From NCBI GenBank assembly GCA_964347325.1, contig CAYFYA010000005.1, positions 1-64,000 of the forward strand: 64,000 bases of DNA. Direction: 5' to 3'. Numbering within the stretch: the stretch's first letter is position 1; each line of letters starts with the position of its first letter. Shown in pieces: positions 58,516 through 64,000 of the stretch. The notes below the pieces were generated by a model. That model was not told the DNA's origin. It saw nothing but the letters and a program-made list of their open reading frames with translations, and ran no database searches. Made by a program: the position numbers and the translations under genes. This stretch comes from JAJISG01 sp964347325. Its GTDB lineage: Archaea > Thermoplasmatota > Thermoplasmata > RBG-16-68-12 > JAJISG01.

Positions 58516-60158
58516 TGGAATCCGGCTTCAACTGGAGACGACGAGAGGAGGGATTGGAGGCCCTTGATAAGGAGTTCGACGTCATAGTCGTCGGCGGCGG
58601 AATCAACGGCTGCGCGGTGGCGAACGAGACAGCGAGGAGAGGTCAACGCGTTCTCCTCTTGGAGAAGGGGGACATCGGCAGCGGGACCAGCGGTAGGTCA
58701 TCACGCCTGATCCACGGAGGGTTGAGGTATCTCAAACATGGACAGGTTAAGGTCGTTTGGGACGGGTGCAGAGAGCGCCACTGGTTGAGGACCCACTACC
58801 CCTACCTCGTTCGCCCGGTTCGGTTCATCATACCCTTCTACGAAGGCGAGGGAGAGGGGCCTGTCCTGACTTTTCTGGGACTCTGGATCTACGATCTCCT
58901 CTCGGCCTTCAGGAATGTCAGCAGGCACCGTCGTCTGAGGCGAGGGGAGGTCCTCGCCGAGGAACCAAGACTGCGATCAGGGGGGCTCCAGGGTGGTGCC
59001 GTCTACTACGACTGCATGACCGATGACTTCAGGCTCGTTCTCCTCAACGCCGCCATGGCGAACGCTGCGGGGGCGTACGTACTCTCGCACTGCCGCGTGG
59101 AAGCCCCCACACTCGAAAACGATCGCGTGGTTGGGGTACAGTTCACCGACCTGTTAAGCGGCGAACCCCATTCGGCCCGAGGTCGAATCGTGATCAACAC
59201 CACGGGCCCATGGAGCGACCTGATTAGAGTCGGGATTGGGGCCGCAGAGCCGATGTTGAGGCCGACCAAGGGCGTTCACCTAATCGTCCCACGGGAGAAG
59301 GTAGGTAACCGCAACGCCGTGGTCATCAGATCTCCGACGGATGGACGAGTCCTCTTCACCCTCCCATGGGGGAAGCACACCATCATCGGGACCACCGACA
59401 CCGACTTCCCAGGTGACCCGGACGAGGTTCAGGTTGAGGGGTGGGATGTGGACTACCTGCTCGAGGCAGTGAATGGCGCCTTTCCTCGGACCGAACTTCG
59501 GCGCAGTGACGTAGTGAGCACCTACGCAGCCCTCCGCCCTCTGGTCGGGCGACAAGGTGTGTCCGAAGGAGAGGTAAGCAGAGACTTCAAGATCGTGGAA
59601 GATGCGCCGGGGCTTGTGTCCATTCTGGGCGGGAAGCTCACCACCTACAGGCCCTCAACGCTTAGGGTTGCAGACATCGTTTCGCGGATAGTATCCAGGC
59701 GTCCGGACAAGATGAGAAGAGGCACTGGCACCCGAAGGGGCATCCCGGAGGAAGACATTCTCGGCATCAAGAAAGAGGCCGCACAGAGAGCCGCCCAACT
59801 CGGATTGGATCAAGAGGTCGCCGGCTCTCTGGTCGCTTCCTACGGCCCACACTCCGGGTCGATCCTGGAGCTCGCCTCTCAGGGGGACCTCCGCAGGAGG
59901 ATTGTTCCGGACCTCCCTCGGATCATGGCTGAGATCGTCTATTCCGTCGAAAGTGAAATGGCTCTGAGATTGGAGGACGTTCTTGTCCGTCGAACCAGGT
60001 TGTTCTACGAAGATACAGGGCACGGGTTGGGGGTAGCCAAGGAGGTCGCGGAACTGATGGCAGCCAGGACGGGGTGGAGTGACGAGCGAGTTCAACGAGA
60101 GGTGGACGATTACCGTGGCCTCGTGGAATCGATGAGGGCCTCTCTGGAGGGGGGCTAG
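58515..60158 (+). CDS. FAD-dependent glycerol-3-phosphate dehydrogenase (GlpA/GlpD type)
   Basis: A 547-residue enzyme from the ATG at 58515; a longer frame from 58311 lies in the previous gene. FDVIVVGGGINGCAVANETA binds FAD; SGTSGRSSRLIHGGLRYLKH is the family signature; ILGGKLTTYR near the middle contacts the substrate. It oxidises sn-glycerol 3-phosphate to DHAP. A C-terminal helical domain is present. It lies between the AGPS-like and lipid kinase genes in one operon. Confidence 0.9.
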   Translation: MESGFNWRRREEGLEALDKEFDVIVVGGGINGCAVANETARRGQRVLLLEKGDIGSGTSGRSSRLIHGGLRYLKHGQVKVVWDGCRERHWLRTHYPYLVRPVRFIIPFYEGEGEGPVLTFLGLWIYDLLSAFRNVSRHRRLRRGEVLAEEPRLRSGGLQGGAVYYDCMTDDFRLVLLNAAMANAAGAYVLSHCRVEAPTLENDRVVGVQFTDLLSGEPHSARGRIVINTTGPWSDLIRVGIGAAEPMLRPTKGVHLIVPREKVGNRNAVVIRSPTDGRVLFTLPWGKHTIIGTTDTDFPGDPDEVQVEGWDVDYLLEAVNGAFPRTELRRSDVVSTYAALRPLVGRQGVSEGEVSRDFKIVEDAPGLVSILGGKLTTYRPSTLRVADIVSRIVSRRPDKMRRGTGTRRGIPEEDILGIKKEAAQRAAQLGLDQEVAGSLVASYGPHSGSILELASQGDLRRRIVPDLPRIMAEIVYSVESEMALRLEDVLVRRTRLFYEDTGHGLGVAKEVAELMAARTGWSDERVQREVDDYRGLVESMRASLEGG

Positions 60159-60159
60159 G

Positions 60160-61077
60160 ATGCTGATCGTCGTGAACCCCAAAGCTGCGGGGGGAGAAGT
60201 CGGTCGAAGTTGGCCGCAGCTTGAGCCTCGTCTCAGGTCACTGGTCGACATGCCGAGGGTAGCAACCACCACGGGGCCTCTCTCAGCCATCGGATTCATC
60301 GAGGATGCCCTCGCACAGGGTGAGACGGAAATCGCCATCGTCGGCGGCGACGGGACCGTCAACGAAGCCGTCAATGCCCTCATCGAAGGCGATCGACCTG
60401 TCCTGAAGGAGGCACGTCTCACGATTATCCCCGTGGGTAGCGGCACGGATTACGCCAAGACGCTGGGACTGCCGAGAGGTCTCGAGCACGCCGAGGCGAT
60501 TTTTCGGGCTACAGCCACTAGGCTTGTCGACGTGGGGAAGGCGACCTTTGTCAACTTTGAAGGAGAGACGGAGACCCGCTACTTTGCGAACATCTTGGAG
60601 GCTGGTGTGGGGGCAGAGGTGGTCGAGAAGGTCAATCGAAGCTCGAAGCTCCTCGGAGGTACGGCGGCATTCCTGTGGGCCATCGTAACGACACTGCCTG
60701 GGTATGAGAACCGGGCGATGGAAGTCGAGGTGGATGGTGAGGTGATTGCCGTCGGCCTCATGAACAGTGTGATCATTGCGAACGGCAGGTTCTACGGAAG
60801 TGGGCTCCAGCCAGCGCCCATGGCTGAGGTCGACGATGGCACTTTCGAAATAGTCCTCATCGGGGATTTCACGCTCGGGGAGGCGTTAAGCAATCTTGGC
60901 AAGCTTCGAACGGGAGACCACCTGGAGCATCCCAAGGTCAGCCATGCTAGGGGGAAGCGTGTCGTCGTTTCGGCCGAGCGTGAGGTCTTGGCGGAGATGG
61001 ACGGAGAGGTCGTAGGCGGACTACCGATGGAGGTGGACCTGCTGCCTCGCCTCCTCCCCGTTCGCGTCCTCCGCTGA
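60160..61077 (+). CDS. Diacylglycerol/lipid kinase family protein (DAGK catalytic domain)
   Basis: A 305-residue kinase of the YegS/DgkB type: LIVVNPKAAGG at the N-terminus, IAIVGGDGTVNEAVNALI as the nucleotide site, IIPVGSGTDYAKTLGLP, and GSGLQPAPMAEVDDGTFEIV near the C-terminal half. It phosphorylates a lipid or polyol such as diacylglycerol. The start is 1 nt after the stop of the G3P dehydrogenase gene. I recall a similar flavoprotein/lipid kinase pair next to glpD1 in mycobacteria. Confidence 0.85.
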   Translation: MLIVVNPKAAGGEVGRSWPQLEPRLRSLVDMPRVATTTGPLSAIGFIEDALAQGETEIAIVGGDGTVNEAVNALIEGDRPVLKEARLTIIPVGSGTDYAKTLGLPRGLEHAEAIFRATATRLVDVGKATFVNFEGETETRYFANILEAGVGAEVVEKVNRSSKLLGGTAAFLWAIVTTLPGYENRAMEVEVDGEVIAVGLMNSVIIANGRFYGSGLQPAPMAEVDDGTFEIVLIGDFTLGEALSNLGKLRTGDHLEHPKVSHARGKRVVVSAEREVLAEMDGEVVGGLPMEVDLLPRLLPVRVLR

Positions 61078-61109
61078 AGGCCTTATTACTCATCCCCCTT
61101 TCTCATGCG

Positions 61110-61667
61110 ATGCCCCTCCCCGCCGTCTACAGGGAATCGCTACCTGTTCTACTATTGGCGGGGCTAGGTCTGGTAGCGGCCGGCCTCGTCCTCGGAGGAA
61201 TGAGGGATGTCCTGGAACGTACTCCTGGGCTCCTGGTTATGGTGCCGGCCCTCATCGCCCTTCGCGGCGGCATCAGTGGCGCCCTTGGCGCGCGGATGGG
61301 CTCCGCCTTCCACATGGGTCTAATCTCGGAGGGCAGCCTCTGGAACGACGAGGCTCAGCAGAACGTGCTCGCTGCCGTTCTTTTGAGCGCCCTCTTCTCC
61401 TTCCTGGCGGGCGTATTGAGCTACGCGACCTCGATTCTACTAGGCCTCCAGACTGCAAGTCTCGTGTCCCTTGCGCTCATCGCCACGCTTGCCGGAACCC
61501 TGGCTGGCATTTCGCAGGTTGGCATAACCTTCGGCATCATCCTGGCTGCCTTCCGTTGGGGTCTCGATCCAGATAACGTTACCACCCCCACCCTGGCAAC
61601 CGTCGGGGATGTCATCACAATCCTCCTCCTCTTCGTGATCGCCCTGTCCATGGGAGGCGTTGCATGA
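61110..61667 (+). CDS. MgtE/SLC41-type cation transporter half (1)
   Basis: A 185-residue membrane protein with about five TM helices. It has the MgtE-family integral-membrane half: LVMVPALIALRGGISGALGA, LRGG-type pore region and FRWGLDPDNVTTPTLATVGD. It lacks the cytosolic N and CBS domains. It would form a hetero- or homodimer to transport divalent cations such as Mg2+. Its stop overlaps the start of the next transporter gene. Confidence 0.8.
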   Translation: MPLPAVYRESLPVLLLAGLGLVAAGLVLGGMRDVLERTPGLLVMVPALIALRGGISGALGARMGSAFHMGLISEGSLWNDEAQQNVLAAVLLSALFSFLAGVLSYATSILLGLQTASLVSLALIATLAGTLAGISQVGITFGIILAAFRWGLDPDNVTTPTLATVGDVITILLLFVIALSMGGVA

Positions 61668-62221
61668 CGTTCTACTCCTACAGGACCATCATGGGCGAGA
61701 GCTTCCTGGCGCTGACCTTTCTTCTGGTTGTCACCCTCCTTGCGGGCCACCTCCTCAACGGGGCTGCCGACCTCTTCCTGGCGGCCCCCTTTCTCCTCAT
61801 CCTGGTTCCCGTGGTCAACGGCATCGGCGGGAACGTTGGTACTGTCCTTGGATCCCGAATCACCTCGGGCCTCTATACAGGGACCATCGCCCCGAAGCTG
61901 GGGGACAGGGGGCTCCTCCGGAACGTCAGAGACGGCGTCATCCTCTACATCGTAACCTTCACCGTTCTGGCAATGTTCATATACGGATTGGGGCCATTAA
62001 CAGGAGTCGTACCACCCTTTGGAGTGGGGGTGCTCCTCTTAGTCATGCTCTCCACCGGTCTGATGCTCGCGGGGGTCCTTACCGCGGTGACCGTCTCGGT
62101 GGCCTTCCTATCCTTTTCCAGGGGCCTAGACCCCGACAACTTCGTCACTCCGGTGGTGACGACTATGGGAGACATCGTTGGAATTGGATTCCTGGTCTTG
62201 GTTCTGGGGGTGCTACTGTGA
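61664..62221 (+). CDS. MgtE/SLC41-type cation transporter half (2)
   Basis: A 185-residue paralogue of the previous protein, with LLILVPVVNGIGGNVGTVLG and RGLDPDNFVTPVVTTMGDIV. Again only the membrane domain is present. The two halves overlap by 4 nt and probably assemble together. The next gene starts within its stop codon, so a regulatory subunit is coexpressed. Confidence 0.8.
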   Translation: MTFYSYRTIMGESFLALTFLLVVTLLAGHLLNGAADLFLAAPFLLILVPVVNGIGGNVGTVLGSRITSGLYTGTIAPKLGDRGLLRNVRDGVILYIVTFTVLAMFIYGLGPLTGVVPPFGVGVLLLVMLSTGLMLAGVLTAVTVSVAFLSFSRGLDPDNFVTPVVTTMGDIVGIGFLVLVLGVLL

Positions 62222-62826
62222 AAGAGAGCTTTGAGGAAGTCGAGTACGAGCCTACGAGCGTCAAGGACCTGTTGGTTGAGATGAAGGATACCAGCGAACT
62301 GATTATCGACCTGGCGTACGCGGCGGTAATGTTCGACAGTGACGAGCTGGCGGAGGAGGTCCGTCACCTGGAGAGCAGGATGGACTTCCTGAGGTACCAG
62401 ATGCGTATGATCGCCCTCATGGCTAGCAGGACGAGAGAGGACTCCGAGAGGCTGGCGGGGATCCTTCAGGTTGCTTCGGCCGCGGAGACCATCTCGAACG
62501 CGGCGGGCGACATCGTGGACCTCCTGGAGCAGAGGATAGAAGCTAGGCCCTTCCTGCCCTTCGTCCTCCAGGAAGCGGAGGAGAAGATCCGAATCCTGCG
62601 AATGAGCAAGAAGTCCTCCATGCTAGCGCGGGACGTAGCGGACCTTCGAGTTGAGTCGGAGACCGGGATGAGGATTATCGCCATCCGCCGCGGAAGACGT
62701 TGGAACTACGACCCGCCTAGCAGCACAGTCCTCAGGGAAGGCGACCTGTTGATTGTTCGTGGGACGGAAGACGGCTACAACAGGCTGACGAGATACGCGT
62801 CTGGAGAGGAGGGTTGGCCGGGGTGA
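62218..62826 (+). CDS. PhoU/TrkA-C regulatory protein (1)
   Basis: A 202-residue soluble protein with a GTG start inside the stop of the transporter gene. Residues 15-115 are PhoU-like helices (LVEMKDTSELIIDLAYAAVM, LESRMDFLRYQMRMIALM). The C-terminus is a TrkA-C (RCK-C) fold: ETGMRIIAIRRGRRWNYDPP, LREGDLLIVRGTEDG. It would bind a ligand and gate the transporter. The next gene is a paralogue. Confidence 0.8.
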   Translation: MKESFEEVEYEPTSVKDLLVEMKDTSELIIDLAYAAVMFDSDELAEEVRHLESRMDFLRYQMRMIALMASRTREDSERLAGILQVASAAETISNAAGDIVDLLEQRIEARPFLPFVLQEAEEKIRILRMSKKSSMLARDVADLRVESETGMRIIAIRRGRRWNYDPPSSTVLREGDLLIVRGTEDGYNRLTRYASGEEGWPG

Positions 62827-62830
62827 TCGC

Positions 62831-63385
62831 TTGGATATAGAGGACATTCTCCTTGAGATGAAGGACACGAGCGAGCTGATGGTGGACCTGGCCTACTCTG
62901 CCCTCCTCTACGACAACGAGGAGATCGCCCGCCAGGTCCTGGAGCTGGAGAGCCAAGTAGACGAATGGGACGAACAGGTTCAGAAGCTGGCGGTGGAGAG
63001 GGCGATCGAGGATAGAGACGTGGAGAAGGCCCTGGTCTTCATACGACTCGCGGACTCCATCGAGACAGTAGCCGACGGTGCCATCGAGATCGCCGACGTC
63101 GTTCTGAGGGATATCGAGCCCCATCCTGTGGTGGCAGCCGCATTGAAGGAGTCAGATACTGCAATCACAACCGTGAAGGTGCCTGCAGCATCTCCGGCGG
63201 CGGGCAGAACGCTGGGGGAGATGAAGCTGGCTTCAGAGACCGGCATGTGGGTCATCGCCATTCGCAGGGGAGAGAGATGGATCTACGGCCCCGACGAGAA
63301 CACTCGGGTGGAGCCGGGAGATCTGCTCATCGCCCGCGGACCCGTGGAAGGCGAGGAGGAGCTTAGGCACTACATCGGTGGATAG
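62831..63385 (+). CDS. PhoU/TrkA-C regulatory protein (2)
   Basis: A 184-residue paralogue with a TTG start after GGGGTGA. PhoU-like half: LLEMKDTSELMVDLAYSALL, then ESQVDEWDEQVQKLAVERAI; TrkA-C half: ETGMWVIAIRRGERWIYGPD, VEPGDLLIARGPVEGE. Four genes in 2.3 kb give two transporter halves and two regulators, a conserved archaeal arrangement. Its stop overlaps the 3' end of the convergent tRNA. Confidence 0.8.
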   Translation: MDIEDILLEMKDTSELMVDLAYSALLYDNEEIARQVLELESQVDEWDEQVQKLAVERAIEDRDVEKALVFIRLADSIETVADGAIEIADVVLRDIEPHPVVAAALKESDTAITTVKVPAASPAAGRTLGEMKLASETGMWVIAIRRGERWIYGPDENTRVEPGDLLIARGPVEGEEELRHYIGG

Positions 63386-63455
63386 CCCCGGGCAGATTCG
63401 AACTGCCGTCACGAGGTCCAGAACCTCGCATGATTGACCGCTACACTACGGGGCT
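63383..63455 (-). tRNA. tRNA-Gln(CUG)
   Basis: The minus strand gives acceptor AGCCCCG/CGGGGCT, D-arm GTGTAGCGGTCAATCAT, anticodon arm CGAGGTTCTGGACCTCG with anticodon CUG, and T-arm GGCAGTTCGAATCTGCC. The discriminator is A and CCA is not encoded. The glutaminyl-tRNA synthetase gene lies directly upstream on the same strand. Confidence 0.93.
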
Positions 63456-63478
63456 GCTTTGAGGCCTCATCTAGGCCT

Positions 63479-64000
63479 CTAGGAGCGGTTCACGCCAGAA
63501 TCGCGTTTCTGCATCTTCGCCCATGGGTCGCGGAGCGTCGCTGTCCTGTTCAGCACCAACCGATCATCTTCAGTATCGGGGTCCACGCAGAAATAGCCAT
63601 TCCGTTCGAACTGGAATCGTGAGAAGGGCCCCAGCCCGCGAACCGCGGGCTCGACCTTGCAGCCCATCAAGACCTTGAGAGACTCTGGGTTCACGAAATC
63701 CTTGAAGTCCCTGCCCCTCTCACCGAGTGGGTCCGATACGTTGAAGAGCTTGTCGTAGAGGCGCACCTGGGCATCGACAGCGTGTTCAGCCGAGACCCAA
63801 TGCAGCGTGGATCGGACCTTCCTGCCGTCGGGGGCGTCTCCCCCTCGCGTGGCTGGGTCCACCGTGCAGCGAAGTTCCACTACCTCCCCACCTTCCTTGA
63901 TCGCCTCCTGGCACGTGACCAGGTAGGCGTACCTCAGCCTGACCTCCCGACCCGGTGCCAATCGGTAGTACTTCTCCGGAGGGTCTTCCATGAAGTCTTC
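63479..64000 (-). CDS. glnS: Glutaminyl-tRNA synthetase, C-terminal part (runs off the window)
   Basis: The last 173 residues of a GlnRS; the gene continues past 64000. STLHWVSAEHAVDAQVRLYD with KLFNVSDPL, FVNPESLKVLMGCKVEPAV and RFQFERNGYFCVDPDTEDDR then LVLNRTATLRDPWAK correspond to the anticodon-binding beta-barrels of bacterial and eukaryotic GlnRS. Most archaea lack GlnRS and make Gln-tRNA through GatDE, so this is unusual. The match excludes archaeal GluRS. It is next to tRNA-Gln. Confidence 0.88.
   Translation of the reverse strand, partial: EDFMEDPPEKYYRLAPGREVRLRYAYLVTCQEAIKEGGEVVELRCTVDPATRGGDAPDGRKVRSTLHWVSAEHAVDAQVRLYDKLFNVSDPLGERGRDFKDFVNPESLKVLMGCKVEPAVRGLGPFSRFQFERNGYFCVDPDTEDDRLVLNRTATLRDPWAKMQKRDSGVNRS

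Noticed and set aside
61660..62220. An upstream extension of the PhoU/TrkA-C frame
   Set aside because: It lies wholly inside the second MgtE-half gene in another frame; the GTG at 62218 coupled to the transporter stop is the real start.
1..64000. CRISPR arrays
   Set aside because: No regular short repeats with equal spacers were seen; the dispersed repeats are hundreds of bases to many kb apart.

Overview
This window looks like a piece of a moderately GC-rich archaeal chromosome, most probably from an uncultivated euryarchaeal lineage related to Thermoplasmatota. The archaeal signs are archaeosine synthase ArcS, D-aminoacyl-tRNA deacylase DtdA, tRNA 2'-phosphotransferase KptA, formate-dependent PurP, an archaeal Hpt, a PAC2 protein, thiolases paired with DUF35 proteins, a tRNA-Gly with an intron beside the anticodon, and TATA-like boxes 25-30 nt before several leaderless starts. 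Some genes look bacterial in origin: a GlnRS and an AGPS-like/GlpA/lipid-kinase operon. The lineage call is an inference from gene content.

Layout. 1-3.5 kb: accessory region with two SnoaL-like proteins, small membrane proteins and an HNH nuclease. 3.7-11.9 kb: GAPN-type aldehyde dehydrogenase, acetyltransferase, a membrane-stress-like operon (zinc ribbon, SPFH, coiled coil, LiaF-like), nitroreductase, pirin, B12 radical SAM. 12.1-21.9 kb: acyl-CoA metabolism, with MeaB, split methylmalonyl-CoA mutase, Ras-like GTPase, two DUF35 and two thiolase-fold proteins, acyl-CoA dehydrogenase. 22.0-26.8 kb: SWIM protein, very long TPR protein, tRNA-Gly. 26.9-31.9 kb: second accessory region, rich in small secreted and membrane proteins and long non-coding spacers. 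31.9-38.2 kb: ArcS, a large STAND-like regulator, aldehyde dehydrogenase. 38.2-42.4 kb: methylthioadenosine and purine salvage. 42.5-46.6 kb: paired winged-helix regulators around Rieske and thioredoxin reductase genes, and a RecA-like ATPase. 46.7-56.8 kb: PolX, Nudix, UDG, HtrA, a GDH homologue, Hsp20, PAC2, cupin, DtdA, KptA, PurP. 56.9-61.1 kb: AGPS-like/G3P dehydrogenase/lipid kinase operon. 61.1-64 kb: MgtE-half and PhoU/TrkA-C cation transport operon, tRNA-Gln(CUG), and the end of GlnRS.

The most unusual signal is a structured element of about 70-110 nt, called element A here. It occurs seven times on the + strand, each time ending in a perfect GGAGGTGA Shine-Dalgarno directly before a small gene. 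It has two hairpins, with changes that keep pairing, joined by a conserved linker. Its downstream genes are unrelated (SnoaL proteins, secreted proteins, a membrane protein), and all lie in the two accessory regions. A second repeat, B, which often contains the palindrome CAATTAGAATTG, lies in the same spacers. I recognise no described RNA family or mobile element in either.
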